From contig BROG01000239.1 of the NCBI GenBank assembly GCA_030159075.1, positions 62,001 to 126,000 on the forward strand: a stretch of DNA of 64,000 nt. Direction: 5' to 3'. A program made the translations under genes and the position numbers. The notes below the pieces were generated by a model, which made no database searches, was not told the DNA's origin, and saw only the letters and a program-made list of their open reading frames with translations. The DNA comes from Atrina japonica (Eukaryota; Mollusca; Bivalvia; Pterioida; Pinnidae). Positions 1 to 11,389 of this stretch are shown here, in pieces. Numbering within the stretch: the first letter of the stretch is position 1; each line of letters opens with the position of its first letter.

Positions 1-34
1 CCAAAGCAACTGCAAGAATTAGCAAGGAACGCAT
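1..34 (-). CDS. Gene Z exon 1, signal peptide (cut by window edge)
   Basis: Minus-strand start codon at 34-32, then a hydrophobic start reading MRSLLILAVAL that runs off the left edge. The sequence and its upstream flank match exon 1 of gene A at 6992-7034. The donor site and the cysteine exon would lie left of the window. By homology with genes A-C this is the first exon of another copy of the 12-cysteine secreted peptide. No coding exon 2 is visible for it here, so whether the gene is intact is unknown. Confidence 0.7.
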   Translation of the reverse strand, partial: MRSLLILAVAL

Positions 35-850
35 TTTGATGGTCGTTCAGTTGTGAGAAGTGAAGGGAAACTGCTGAAAAATTCTAGAATATGTTATATT
101 TATACATTAAAGTACGCACCTACTAAACGAATCATTTAGATAACCATGTTCGTTTGTCATGACCGCATGACATTCAAAACTGAAAGTCAAAGACAAACTA
201 TTGATAAAAGATAAACGGGAATTCAACGACAAACTTATAGTTTATTTTCGATTTGCAGAGCTGATGAACCCAGTATAACATGAAAAATTAACATGAGGTA
301 AATAAATTTTGCCTAGGTTTGTAAGGTGTATAAGGATTTCTTTTTAGTAGAAAAACAAAAACTTGTCCACATACATCTTTAAAAGATACCCGCTAGACAG
401 AGGCAAATGGGAGGTAAATCCTGTAATCCGCAAGTATGGAATATGGGAACAACTGTTATGGCAAATTTCAGTAGTTTTTATGATAAAATGTCATTGCGGA
501 TATTGGCTGATAGGGGTTTAATTCCACGTGTTGTAATTTTCACGATTTTCTGTTTCTTGGGACGATTGCGGATATTTTTTAATCCGCGGAGCAGGAATTC
601 TTTAGTGACACCAGGCCCTGCAAACACAGCCCATAATATATTGTGTACATATATTATTCCATTAAAAAGCTATTTACTGTTTATTAAATTCACGAAATGA
701 ATATAGGGAATATTATGACCGCGAGTTATTTTCTCATTGTACAGTGCCGTATTTAATTATTAGTTCAACGGTTGTATACACCCCTCTACAGAAGGTGTTA
801 ACAAGCAAAATTGAATGTCCAAATCTATTGGTTTGTTTAGTTAATTGATT
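35..850 (-). repeat. Upstream flank of gene Z, duplicated at 7035-7830
   Basis: About 800 bases upstream of exon 1 of gene Z align closely by eye with the bases upstream of gene A at 7035-7830, with small indels. The shared block extends well past the putative promoter, so the duplication carried the regulatory region. No gene is seen in it; the 97-residue frame at 407-700 is not kept in the other copy. Confidence 0.6.
97..104 (-). promoter_or_regulatory. TATA box of gene Z
   Basis: Minus strand reads TATAAATA about 63 bases before the start codon at 34. The same box lies at the same distance before gene B (24085-24092). Gene A has a weaker version, and gene C has lost it. Confidence 0.5.
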
Positions 851-854
851 TCGT

Positions 855-1020
855 ACGGCACCCTCGACACTTTTTCGGTTATATGGTGCCGGCTATGTTT
901 TAATTGTGGAGGAGAGGACCCGATTACAGTGTATCCTGGGTAGGTCCTTCGGCTTTCTCAAAGTAATTTGGTAAAATGTCTCACAATATCAGCGGGTCTC
1001 AAACATGTTCTGACAAACGG
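855..1020 (-). mobile_element. SINE fragment (minus)
   Basis: Contains the complement of a tail related to the LINE 3' end (GGTTATATGGTGCC, compare 58741-58790) and, further right, a tRNA B-box-like stretch (GCGGGTCTCAAAC). A close relative lies at 9585-9725. Ends are not clear. Confidence 0.45.
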
Positions 1021-1329
1021 CGAGAGAACCCACTCTGTATATTGTTAACAGTTTACTAAAATTACTATGAAACCAATAGAATGTTTTTCCACCGTTTTCT
1101 GCCCGGATACGCTTTTTCAGCACCGTATCATACCTAAGTACTGTAGATATTACAAATCCACTAGTATTGTTGAAAAGATCATTTCATTTACGTTCATTTA
1201 CAACGTCCTCTCTTACTAATGACAAACAAGTCTTTATATATTTTTGAAAACAGAAATGTCAAGAAATATTTTTTTTTTATTTTTCAAAGCAAATTTAATT
1301 ATATTTGGGGGCCGTGTAGTTAGACTTTC

Positions 1330-1445
1330 ATTGATTGTTGTTTTACACACACCCAAGAATATTTCACTTATCTGGAGATGTCACCAGCTTTAGGTGAAGT
1401 GATACAAATTATGGCCTGTGCTATGGACTGACGTTAATGAGGTTT
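1330..1445 (-). mobile_element. SINE 3' fragment (minus)
   Basis: Reads as the complement of the SINE tail seen complete at 49850-50000: a gagtgaaatattc-like core and a gttaaacaaca-like tail. The tRNA-like head is missing. Confidence 0.45.
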
Positions 1446-1467
1446 CTTTCACGTGCCACGCCTTCCG

Positions 1468-1685
1468 CGACATGGGACCGCCGAGTGGTTAGACCCATCA
1501 CACTTTAACCCATGACGTATCTTACTTCTGGCCAGCACAGGTTTCAGACCCGTTGAAACATAAATTGATTTTGTGAGAAAGTTTGCCATTTTACTTGCGG
1601 AAGGCCGGTGGTCCCTTTTACAGGTACCACCACATAACTGAAACATTGTTGAGTGTTACGTAAAGCACTTATCAAAATCAAAAAT
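1468..1685 (+). mobile_element. tRNA-derived SINE with LINE-like tail
   Basis: An A-box-like GAGTGGTTAGA near 1484 and a B-box-like GGTTTCAGACCC near 1550 suggest a tRNA-derived head. The tail CCACCACATAACTGAAAC near 1627 resembles the 3' end of the LINE at 58735-58790. Target-site duplications were not found. Confidence 0.5.
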
Positions 1686-1949
1686 TAATTTGTAAATATA
1701 CTTAGGTTAATATCAGTCTGGAACCAAAGTATTTTGAAATCTTAACGATCGCCTTGAGTATTTGTATTGTTATTTTGTCTTGGCAAAATTTTAACTTTGT
1801 TATCATTGTAATCATTTACTTGTTACACAATGCAATAATTCCGCAAACCCTTTATCTTACAGAACAGGAAACACTTTTTGACTCTTAAGACCCATATATT
1901 CCTTTACAGACAATAATAGCGTAAACAACTCGTCATGTTACTACTTTGT

Positions 1950-2280
1950 ATAGTGTCTGCACGTAAAACGAAATCGCACTATGGTAAATGATCTTATTGA
2001 AGGTCAAACTGCTCATAGAAGAATTTACCTATAGAAGCTCAGTACATGGACACTGCATGTTTACTAAAACTCGAAGACAAGTACATGTCGTCCCCCATAT
2101 TGCCATGATGGCCTGTCCGTCTCGTCCGTATGCAAATTGTAGTATTTCGCACCAACAGAAAATTTATTCTCATCTGATACACACTTCTAATTTTCCATCT
2201 GTCAATTCTATAATTCGTGTTAATTGTCATCACTTTACTTCAGTGATTAATGACAAAATCAATTTCTAATTTTTCATTCG
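1950..2280. repeat. Low-copy repeat block, also at 9810-10140 and 33540-33770
   Basis: Three copies share stretches such as TACATGGACACTGCATG. The block lies just before a degenerate Penelope-like RT tail each time, so it probably belongs to the duplicated unit. Short overlapping frames differ between copies and no protein is recognised. Confidence 0.5.
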
Positions 2281-2289
2281 TCAATTTTT

Positions 2290-2760
2290 ACTAAAAACAC
2301 AGAGGGGAAATGAACAACTAAGCCTTCCGACAAACACGACTTTCGGCTTTAAATATGAATTTTCCATATATAAGTAGTGATATCCCACAATTATCCGCAT
2401 ATGGAGTTTAAATTTCACAGATGATCTGATATGCCAGGGCGTATGCAACATATGAACATTTCATGAACAGAGGTAAATTACTCACTGACAAATTATTGAT
2501 ACAGGGATATCGAGAACACGGAACTCTGGAAATCCTAGAGTTGTGATCAAGTACCGCGGAGAAGAAAACATCGCCAGTTAACCGGTCACACTCGCCGAGA
2601 GTCCACAGTCAAATCCAAAAGAAGTGAGCAACAAAACCTCGTAATCATTGGTAGAGACGTCTCAACATCCACCATCAAACGGTACAGACGTCAAATAAAC
2701 AAAACAGCAACTTTTAAACGGTCAATATTTCTTAAAGTTGATATCGAAATCAAAATACCG
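2290..2760 (+). pseudogene. Degenerate Penelope-like RT C-terminus and tail
   Basis: Bases match the C-terminal RT segment seen more fully at 47150-47480 (the DKRDDFGFP region to the end) followed by the characteristic 3' tail. Stops and frameshifts run throughout. Related relics lie at 10170-10700 and 33790-34270. Confidence 0.55.
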
Positions 2761-2839
2761 GTAGATGTTTAATTTCGGAAGACGAAGGGCAACATTCAAT
2801 ACCAAAATGTACTGTCAAAGAGTAAAACACAGAACAAAC

Positions 2840-2913
2840 TTTTTATTATTATCGTATTCCATTCTGTACATTTCATTTCTTAAGGTATGGAAATCACATG
2901 GACTTTCAATGGT
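2840..2913 (-). CDS. Gene A exon 3: last codons, stop and 3' UTR
   Basis: Acceptor TTCTTACAG ends at 2914 on the minus strand. The first two bases complete a split codon to His, followed by CAT (His) and the stop TGA at 2908-2906. The following bases carry AATAAA (complement at 2842-2847), so this is a terminal exon that is mostly 3' UTR. The same arrangement recurs at 13280, 36820 and 38183, and inverted at 28232. Phase matches the donor of exon 2 at 4205. The 3' end is approximate. Confidence 0.7.
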
Positions 2914-4204
2914 CTGTAAGAAATATAAATAAAATGAATTAACATGGAAATGTTCAACTGCAATATTTCATTCAATGCATGAATAAATAATAAGATAGAT
3001 AAATGAATAAAACTATCATGAATCAGTGTAGGTTACTACAACAAATTATGATGTAAATGGTGTTAAGTAAAAGTATGATTAAGACATATTTTGGGTACTC
3101 CAATCATTTGTTTTATTGACAAGACAATCATAAGTATGACCAAGTTAATGTGAATGATGAAAGATACTTAATAGTAATGTGTTTTCTATTTAGTCACAAC
3201 CAGAAGTTTTACAAAAAATCTACATCACTATAGTCAGATAATGAAGGTTGAGTGACTTCAGGCCTGGTATCAATGATTGAGTGATTGATACGAAAGCCTA
3301 AAATATAAATTGTAAAACGATGTCAATTCCAATATTGGAGTTGGAAATTCCAATACAAAGTTAGCTTTTCAAATTTTAAAAGTTGGAATGTCCAAGAGTA
3401 AAGTTGATTTTCCGTCAGTAAAGTTGGAATAAAGGGAAAACGAAAAATAAATAAATTACAATGACTAATACGCATCCGTAGATTAGAGCTCCTTGCCTGA
3501 CCACTATTTTTACAGAACGCATGGGCTTGAGACTGGATTGAATCCATGCTGCTTATGAGAGAGATATTAACGCATTGTTGTCTTATCAAAAACCACAACA
3601 GATTTTTGTCAAAGTGGAGTTTGTCCTTTTTGTATATACTGGATGTTTGCAGAGAAAAATGCAAATACGAGACTAAAACGATTAGTAACGTATGCCTCAC
3701 CTTGAACATTTGGTCAAAAGAAAATAGGAACACACGCTTTTCTATAAAAAAAAAATCTTTACATTTAGTTCACATTAAAATATTGGAACAACCTATCAAA
3801 GAAAAATGGCAAATAAATTATCTTCATGTATATTTTTACTACCTGCTTTAGAACTTGTGTGTCGGGACTACGTTAAAAGGCTTCAAACGGCAAATATAGG
3901 TCTATCATGGTAAAGTTGTATTTCCGGGTTCTATCCAAAACTAAACAGTACGTTCTATTTTCCAACATATTGTCTTGCACGGATTCCATGCATGACTTGG
4001 ACACTAATATTTTTATGTCCAAAAGTAGCCCGTCACCCCTGTTCCATTTTTAATTTTGATTCGATGCTTTTAAACATGTGCTAGAGCTACACGCGACCTT
4101 CATAGCATACGGTAATTGGTAAAGTAGGAAATCGCGTGCAAATATATTTTTACAAAATTGCAAGATTTTTTTCTGGCTGAAATCTGTATATTGAGCATAC
4201 TCAC
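2914..4204 (-). other. Gene A intron 2
   Basis: About 1.3 kb, bounded by a GTGAGT donor and a TTCTTACAG acceptor. It is shorter than intron 2 of genes B (3.0 kb) and C (2.45 kb) and lacks the foldback element present in both. It includes short imperfect repeats of an AAGTTGGAA motif around 3320-3430, also present at 15440-15550 and 39720-39840. Frames here are not conserved between copies. Confidence 0.6.
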
Positions 4205-4390
4205 GACAATGACAGACGCCATTGTGATCACAATGTCCCACAACATTATTGTTACATGTACAGTGTTCTCCCCCGTGATGACAAGAATTGTGACAATCAC
4301 AGTGTCCATCATGACATGCTCCATCACTGCCATCTTGACAAAATCCATGACAGTCGTCATCCGTAGAACAAGCGTCGTCTTGTGCCATGG
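4205..4390 (-). CDS. Gene A exon 2: 12-Cys, His-rich secreted peptide
   Basis: A 186-base exon between a TTGTAG acceptor and a GTGAGT donor, in phase with exon 1 at 6992 and exon 3 at 2913, for a 78-residue precursor. The exon encodes 61 residues with Cys at exon positions 7, 13, 17, 25, 30, 32, 36, 43, 45, 53, 59 and 61, and ten His; exon 3 adds two more His. The first six Cys follow C-x5-C-x3-C-x7-C-x4-C-x-C, the spacing of CS-alpha-beta (defensin-type) folds. The second six are C-x6-C-x-C-x7-C-x5-C-x-C, a looser echo. Asp-rich and acidic, unlike typical cationic defensins. With the signal peptide it should be secreted. The role is inferred only: defence peptide or metal-binding protein. 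Splicing replaces the in-frame ATG at 4388 as the start. Confidence 0.75.
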
Positions 4391-5152
4391 CTACAACTTA
4401 AAATTTTCAAATAGATTATTAATGGCGTTTTGATAAAATGTCTTTGTTGTGTTTTTAACTGTAAAAGCATTACCTTGTTATAAACTTGCATCTCCTATTA
4501 ATTTATTGGGTAGTAAGCATCCTCTTGCTGCTGGTCGCATATTCAAAGGGTCTTTATCTGTGTTTACCCCAAAAACTTCGATACACAAATAACAAATAAG
4601 ACCTATACACGGACATAAAAATTTTTATGTTCTTATATATTTTGTAAAAATAATGCCATATCCAGTGCGGTATGCATGCATAGAAATAGTAAAGCAAATA
4701 ATTGCCATATTATTCTCAAGCGATTCTCACAAACTATACAGTAATCTAAGAACTTTATGTCTGTGTATATCATCTTTTTGTTATTGTATATCAATCTAAG
4801 TAGTTTTTTTTTCGGAAAAAAGCTATGACCCCTTTAAGGTAAAACAATATGTTCAGAATTGGATGAGTTATATGTCCTTGGAGTTAGATACATGTTAAAA
4901 TTCTTTGATAATGTGAATTTGCATTTGAACGTTAAGGCAAGAAAAGACTTAAAACTGTAGTCCAAGTCAAATTATATGAAAAAATTCAGTTATTTTGTAA
5001 AGAAACAAATCATCAATCAAGATAAAAGCATGTTTACTGATATCGAGAAAAAATAGTATTTTTTTTTAAACATAATACCAAATTCAAACTATTCACTATT
5101 TGGCGTAATAGAAGTGTTAAATATATATTATAAACATAATACCAAAGTTATA

Positions 5153-5204
5153 ATGCACAAGACGATCATTTCGGTCAGTTAGACTTCATCAGTTGAGCTC
5201 CAAT
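5153..5204 (-). ncRNA. Hammerhead ribozyme motif, partly decayed
   Basis: Minus strand keeps CTGATGA, a GTC/GAC hairpin and CGAAA, then GATCGTC at the cleavage position. Stem I is weakened: GCTCAA faces TTGTGC instead of TTGAGC. A single copy, so a relic of the retrozyme seen as a dimer at 60950-61394. Confidence 0.6.
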
Positions 5205-6139
5205 TAAAATCAAAATAGATTTGCTAAAGAGAAAGTGGTATATAATACAATGAAAAATGATTTTCACCTCGTGTGTTTTCGATAAAATTTTTCAAACTAT
5301 CATGAATTGTTTTTCTATATTCTACACAAATAATCACATGTCTATCAGCAGCCATGTGCAGGCATTTTATGAAGCGAGTTGCCAACAAACTCGTGCATTC
5401 TAATAATAGTGCCGCCATTTTTGTTTATATATCTATATACAGAGTAGAATCGGACCCGAAATTCCGGGAAAATGTGAAAGTTAAAGTTTTGTTTTCATTT
5501 TTTTTTTAAAAAAAAGTTCTGGGGTCGGAGGTAAAAATTGAGAAGGTCGGGTATCCGGAACCACACACACACACATTCTTAAATCCCTATATATTTTGTG
5601 AAATATGCTTGAGAAACCCAAGTTTGGCGCTTTCTCACTCGCAATTGATTAAATGAACCTTACTATTTGTATATAACTAAATACCACACTGGACCTGACC
5701 TATCAAAATATATAGGAATATAAGATTTCTATGTCTGGGTATAGCTTTTATTTGTTATTGTACATAAAAGTAGTAAAAGTAGGGAAAATCGAAATAATAT
5801 TTATGTACACAGCTAATGCTCCTTTAAACTTCCCCGTTAATATGTATTCAGTTTATCAGATTTTAAGAGAACTATTGTTCAGTTCATCATTGGTATTGTC
5901 TATCTTTGAGTTGAATATATTTAGATATTATACCCATTACCATTAATATTGTAAGAAACATAACTTTGTTACAGATTTCATGGTTTGTTGTATACGTATT
6001 TTGATTATGTTTTTGTTTTTCATTTCATGCTTTAAACACGGGAAATAAAGATCAAGAACTAAATTTGTATTTGGATCTTTGTTTACAGGGTTAACACTAA
6101 CTAGAATGAATTATCCCCAAAATTAAGGTGTGATAAGGA

Positions 6140-6410
6140 AGTCGAGATCTTTGTTGTATTGTTGTTAAACGTCCTACTAAGGAATATTTCACTAATATGG
6201 AGACATTACCAAATACCAAGGACTTCAGATTTTGGCCTATGTTCGGTAGTTCAGCAGTGAGAGTTCTTTAACATGCCGATACCTATTTATACGGGACCTC
6301 CATTCTTTCTTTTTCATCTGAAGGACAGGTGAAGCCTCCGCCGAGGCTCGAACCCCCGTCCATCCTATTGTGATTCGAGCACTCTTCCGCAAAGCCACGA
6401 CGGTTTTCTC
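6140..6410 (-). mobile_element. SINE, near complete (minus)
   Basis: Complement of a tRNA-like head near 6340-6405 (B-box-like complement GGCTCGAACCC), a middle domain with the complement of a GTTAAAGAACTCTC-like motif near 6270, and a GTTGTTAAACGTCC tail end at about 6158. A relative lies at 23023-23280 in the matching part of gene B intron 1. Confidence 0.6.
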
Positions 6411-6991
6411 GAAATCTTATTATTTGTCTGGTTAGCCTCATTTCCCGTCTGTGTGTATAGTAAATTAAATGTCCAAGTTGGAAGCGTGTGCTATTTATTC
6501 TGTTGTGTCTTTAATTTATAGTTCGTTGAAACATATCGTACCGACATATGACTTAGACGCTATGGCAGATTTTATTCTTCAAGAGCTCCATCAGATGGTT
6601 GATTCAATTACACACTTTTATCAAAAAAGTTCTTTTTGCTTAAAAATACCATTCTTTTCATTGTCTTGGGCACCACATAATCTTTTTACTTGCACATTTA
6701 CATGTCTGAAATCGTGAAGGAAACAAATTTCAAACTCCTCAAAATATTGAAATATTTTTGGTTTCTTGTTTTGTTTTGTTTTTTTGTTTTTCTTTTTGTT
6801 TTTACTCTTAATAGACAGATTTAGGAATACATGTAAGTATAGACCATGGGTGATACCAATTTATGTTTCGGAACTCTACATGTATTTTAAATTCCAACTG
6901 TACTGATATTGGCAGAAACGATCATCGTGCATTCGTCCCCCCTTTTTCAAAACTAAAGCTTGGATATAATGTTAATTATATTTAAACTTAC

Positions 6992-7034
6992 CAATGCACA
7001 CCAAAGCAACTGCAATGATCAGCAAGGAACGCAT
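6992..7034 (-). CDS. Gene A exon 1: signal peptide
   Basis: ATG at 7034-7032, then MRSLLIIAVALVCI and one base of a split codon before a GTAAGT donor. Joined in phase to exon 2 at 4390, the split codon becomes Ala. A basic residue, a hydrophobic core and a small residue form a standard secretory signal. Homologous exons lie at 1-34, 23978-24020 and 44991-45033, all 43 coding bases where complete. The upstream TATA element is weak (TATAAC near 7099). Confidence 0.75.
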
Positions 7035-7834
7035 TTTGGTGATCGTTCAGTTATGAGATGTGAAAGAAAACTGGTGAAAATTTCTAGAATATGAGTTATA
7101 GTTATACATTAAAGTACGCACCTACTAAACGAACTATTAAGATAACCGTGTTCGTTTGTCATAACTGCATAATATATCAAACTCAAAGTCAAACTACTGA
7201 TAAAAGATAAATGGGATTTCAACGACAATCTAATAGTTTATTCTAGATTTGCAGAGCTGATGAACCCAGTATAGCATGAAAAATTAACTTATGAAAGTGT
7301 AAATTAATCTTGCCTAGGTTTGTAAGGTGTATAAGTATTTCTTTTCAGCAGAGAAACACAAAATGCCCACATACGTCTTTACAAGATACCCGCTTTAAAA
7401 AGGATGTAACTTAACAAATGGGAGATAAATCCTGTAATCCGCAAGTATGGAATATGGGAACACATGTTATGGTAGATTTCAGTGTTTTATATGATATACA
7501 ATAATGTCAATGCGGATATTAGCCGATATACTGTACAGGGGTTTAATTCCATGGGTCGTAACTTTCACGTTTTTTCTCTCTTAGGTCCCAGAAAGAGAGC
7601 CCGTAATATATTTCGTAGTTATATAATATCATTAAAACGCCATTCACTTTCTTAAATTCACGAATTTATCAACAGCGTGAATATAGCTAATATTATGACC
7701 TCGAGTTATTTTCCTACTGTACAGTGCCGTATTTAATTATTAGTTCAACGGTCATATACAACCCTCTGCAGAAGGTGTAAGCAGGCAAAAGTGAATGTCA
7801 AAATCTATTTGTTTAGTTTATGGATTTCGTACGA

Positions 7835-8070
7835 CACCGAGCCTGCCTAGCTCAGTCGGTAGCGCACTCGACTCTTGATCGTGAGGTCGTAAGTTCGAGT
7901 CCAGCCGGCGGCATGTCGGTTTCCTGTATTTCGGATGAGACAGTAAAAATCGAGGTCCCCTTTATACCAGTAGGTGTCGGCACGTTAAAGCGATATGAGC
8001 TGTCGTATTCCCATAGTCTATCCCAAATAATTTTTGTCTGTTGATTTTGGCTGATTAAAGTAAAATGGTT
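7835..8070 (+). mobile_element. tRNA-derived SINE, alternative 3' part
   Basis: Starts with a tRNA-like head: A box TAGCTCAGTCGGTAG and B box AGTTCGAGTCC. The next part matches the SINE at 49710, up to the GGCACGTTAAAG motif near 7979. After that it diverges to a different tail, so it is a distinct subfamily or a chimera. Some mispairing in the anticodon stem argues against a working tRNA. Confidence 0.65.
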
Positions 8071-8079
8071 GGTACCTAC

Positions 8080-9430
8080 CACTTACATTTAACGTAGCGG
8101 TATCATATACATACTTCATTAATAATCCATGTCCATGACAAATACAAATTAATCCGTTTTGTACTAGATATTCGCACATAAAATTATCCCGTGGGAATTT
8201 TACGTATGTAATGGCGGCCATCTTTGGGAGTTTCAGAGCAAAAGTAAACGAAAGGGAGTGTTTATTGGTCATATTGATTTAGCCTGGCTCACTGATATTT
8301 TAATACACAATTACCGATTCCTTACGACAATAATATATATTGGGAGTTATTTCCCTTCATATAACTCTTGTCAAGAGAGGCGAGAATTTTAATGATTACT
8401 CACATGACCCAAATATTTGACATCACATGGATAACACAGAGATTCCCGTAGGAAGAGTATTTACAAAATTGAATCGACCAAACAAAGAAAAAAACACGAA
8501 GAAGAGATATAGGATAAACTTTCTGTCTTTTTGAATTATATCACTTTAATATTTTTATTTAGACGATTGGTTGCTTTTCAAATTCATTTTGAAATTCATG
8601 ACCTAATATGGGTCAGACTATGAGAGACCACCTGGTAGTTAGAATACCGAGTGTCCAATAAACACGTGCTATTTGCAGTTAATATACATTCTATTCTTAT
8701 TACCTACCCTTCGCGTTTATTTTTCGTACATCATCATTTCATACCTAAATCAGGCAAAGTTTGTCTTTTTTCTTTGTTTCAAATCATTCGTTTCTGAAAT
8801 TTTCCACATGCTAAGTATATTGGGTTATCTCAACCCATTTTAACTCGTCCCATTGCATTCTCGTCTTTATCATTCTTGACACGTACGGTTATGAACTGCC
8901 CAACTCCACCAGACATGCCAGCACGATTGTTTAAATTTCTGTTACGGATGCTTTTTTCACTGTTATATTGTTTTAATGTCAGCATTCAGGGTAACATTAA
9001 AGATCTGAAAAAACTATTTTAGTGACCTGATATATTTATTCATATATTCATCCGATTTACCTCAGTAATTTAAAATAGCGTTGAAAAGCATATATTGTAC
9101 ACAGTACATGCACATTCCAATAAAAAGCACGTCCTGTGTTTTAACAGTAAATATAAAATACATAAAAATCGGCCGACTTGAACAAAGTCCGAGAACGTAA
9201 AGAACCAAGATCGCCTGATAGCATTACGAAGTACATTTGATATGTCGAAAGAGTTTATCTGAAAGGTCATTGCATACGGAAATAGAGCAGGATTTTTTAA
9301 GGTACGGGGGAACTTAAATTCTAATAATACAAATAACTTTGAAAAGAAGATCTTTTACAACGATTCACGTGTTTGATAATGTATTTGAACACACATTTGA
9401 TCATATCCTCGACTTTATGTCAGAGGTCAA
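8080..9430. other. No gene seen
   Basis: AT-rich sequence with only short open frames (up to about 84 codons) that show no motif and no second copy in the window. I see no coding gene here. Confidence 0.5.
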
Positions 9431-9439
9431 AAATAATAA

Positions 9440-9580
9440 TTGTGACAGCTTATATCACTTTGAAGACTCCTCACAGCTCAATGACCGTAAGTGCCGTGCA
9501 TAGGCCAAAATTTGAAGCCTTTGGTGACGTCTCAATATGAGTGAAAAATTCTTGAGTGGGACATAAAACAACAATAAACA
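9440..9580 (+). mobile_element. SINE 3' fragment
   Basis: Matches the 3' half of the full SINE at 49860-50000, including CATAGGCCAAAATTT and a GGGACATAAAACAACAATAAACA-like tail. The head is absent. Confidence 0.55.
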
Positions 9581-9584
9581 TTGT

Positions 9585-9725
9585 AGGACACCCTTGACAA
9601 TTTTTCAGTTATATGGTGGCGAGAATGTTTTAATTCTAGAAGAGAGGACCCGATTACAATATACCTCAGAAGTGACCTTCGGCTTTTCCAAAGTCATCTG
9701 GCAAACTTTCTCACAATATCAATAA
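9585..9725 (-). mobile_element. SINE fragment (minus), relative of 855-1020
   Basis: The complement of a LINE-like tail (TTCAGTTATATGGTGGC) is followed by bases that match 900-1015. The tRNA-like end is truncated. Confidence 0.45.
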
Positions 9726-10169
9726 TGCAATAATACACAATGCAATAATTTTGCAAACCCTTTATCTTACAGGACAGAAAACACTTTTTGACTCTTCAGA
9801 CAATGATACCGTAAACAACTCGTCATGTTACTGCTTTGTATTTTGTCTGCACGTAAAACGAAATCGCACTATGGTAAATCATCTTATTGAAGGTCAAACT
9901 GCTCATAGAAGAATTTACCTATAGAAGCTCAGTACATGGACACTGCATGTTTACTAAAACTCGAAGACAAGTCCACGTCGTCCCCCATATGCATGATGGC
10001 CGGTCCGTATGCAAATTGTAGTACTTCGCACCAACGGAAACCTATTCTCATCTGAAACATCTAGATTTTCATATGTCAATTCTATAATTCGTGTATATTT
10101 TTATCATTGTACTTCACTGATTTAATTTCTAATTTTTCATTCGTCAATTTTCATATAGACACAGACGGT

Positions 10170-10720
10170 ACATTATCAACTATGCTATACGACAAACGCG
10201 ATTATTTCGGCTTTCCCATCTTATATTTTCCACATTAATATCCCACAATCATCTGCATATGGAGTTACAATTTCCGAAATAATCCGATATGCCACGACGT
10301 GTTCAACATATAAACATTTCCCATACTGAGGTAAAATACTCACTGGCAAATTATTGACACAGGTATATCGAAAACCGCGTTTAATGTCAATGTTCCGCAA
10401 ATTTTATGGTTGGTATAAATAGTACTGCTTGTGATTACTCTATGTCATTAAGTGAAATTTTGAGTTACCTGTCCGGTGGGGGGGGGGGGGGGTTGAGATG
10501 TCTGTACCTATTGTAACGAGGATTCGTTCCTCACGTATTTCATTTTGATTTGACTGTGGACTTGCGGCGAATGTGAACGTTCACTCCATGATACTTGATC
10601 CCACCTTTTGATTTCCAGAATCCGTGTTTGTCCGTTTTTTCCAGATTTGTACCTATATCCTTAAGATTCTAAAGATTTATATTTTGGTATCTAAGATATT
10701 TATATATTCTATATTCGGAT
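10170..10720 (+). pseudogene. Degenerate Penelope-like RT C-terminus and tail
   Basis: Frame-broken translation recognises LYDKRD, FGFPI and further short blocks of the RT C-terminus, ending in a homopolymer of 14 G at about 10480. The 3' tail follows (CCAGATTTGTACC, GGTATCTAAG). Duplicate at 33790-34290. Confidence 0.6.
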
Positions 10721-10799
10721 ATATTTTTATCATTATATTTCCCTCATTAATAAAATTTAAAACCGTAGGAGAACCAGTTGATAATATCCAATTCATTAG

Positions 10800-11340
10800 A
10801 ACAGGGCATTTAAGATGTGTAAATGGTCTCAACGTGAAGAACTATTGTGAATCCCAAACAGGATAGGACCAGGTGTCCCGAAGGCGTCAATGTCCTCTGC
10901 TGGCATGGCACACGTGCCGCAAATGTTCCATGGAAAACTTTCTAGTATGATGAAAAGGTCAAATTCAGTGAAACGATCAAGCTTGTAATATACAGCAGGT
11001 CTCAACAGGTACAACTGTTGCGAATCCCAAACGATATTGGACTTATTTATTTAATGAGGAACCAGATCGCCAGGCACATGTTTACCTACGCAAAACGTTG
11101 AATTATCAACATTGGAGGTGTTTGCCTTATATATTTTAAAGCTATCATGATAACACCAAACCCCTTAATACTTATGATGGGAACAGAAACTGATGATAAA
11201 ATCACGCACATGGATTATGCGAAGAAGTTGTATATTTTTCTTTCACAGTTATCTTATAAGATTGTCTGATACATTCAGTGAAACGATAAAGCTTGTAATA
11301 TACTTCGCCTATTTTGTGATTTCATGCCTTTTTAACAAAA
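10800..11340 (+). repeat. Second repeat family tail, duplicated at 34375-34930
   Basis: Contains the tail block seen next to the RT fragment at 46020-46245 and a broken copy of the unrecognised coding block that is open at 29470-29720 on the minus strand. Several frameshifts here. Confidence 0.5.
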
Positions 11341-11389
11341 TTGACCATTATATCATATACGGGTAGAAAGTTGTCCTTAATATAAAAAA

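Larger units (their letters stand above)
4391..6991 (-). other. Gene A intron 1
   Basis: About 2.6 kb between the exon 1 donor GTAAGT at 6991 and the exon 2 acceptor. It carries a hammerhead motif (5153-5204) and a SINE fragment (6140-6410). Much of the rest is also found in intron 1 of genes B and C (for example 16600-17200 and 40990-41580). No other gene is seen. Confidence 0.55.

Noticed and set aside
260..290. CTGATGA followed by GAAA, hammerhead-like (also at 7256)
   Set aside because: No paired stem I or II around it; a chance match to the core.
1449..1646. 65-codon minus-strand frame
   Set aside because: Lies across a tRNA-derived SINE; no sign of coding.
3323..3851. Overlapping frames of 136 and 101 codons on opposite strands in gene A intron 2
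   Set aside because: The matching blocks in genes B and C do not keep either frame; both lie between conserved splice sites.
4100..4433. Other open frames overlapping the Cys exon on both strands (Met/Val/Ile-rich)
   Set aside because: They are shadows of the Cys exon in other frames. The same shadows appear at 16180-16431 and 40541-40862.
7835..7910. Possible functional tRNA gene
   Set aside because: A and B boxes are good, but the anticodon stem is poorly paired and the downstream bases match the SINE at 49710, so it is a SINE head.
11196..11206. CTGATGA in AACTGATGATAAAA (also 29514 complement and 34792)
   Set aside because: No GAAA with paired stems follows. It is part of the TETDDK codons of the element-associated coding block.
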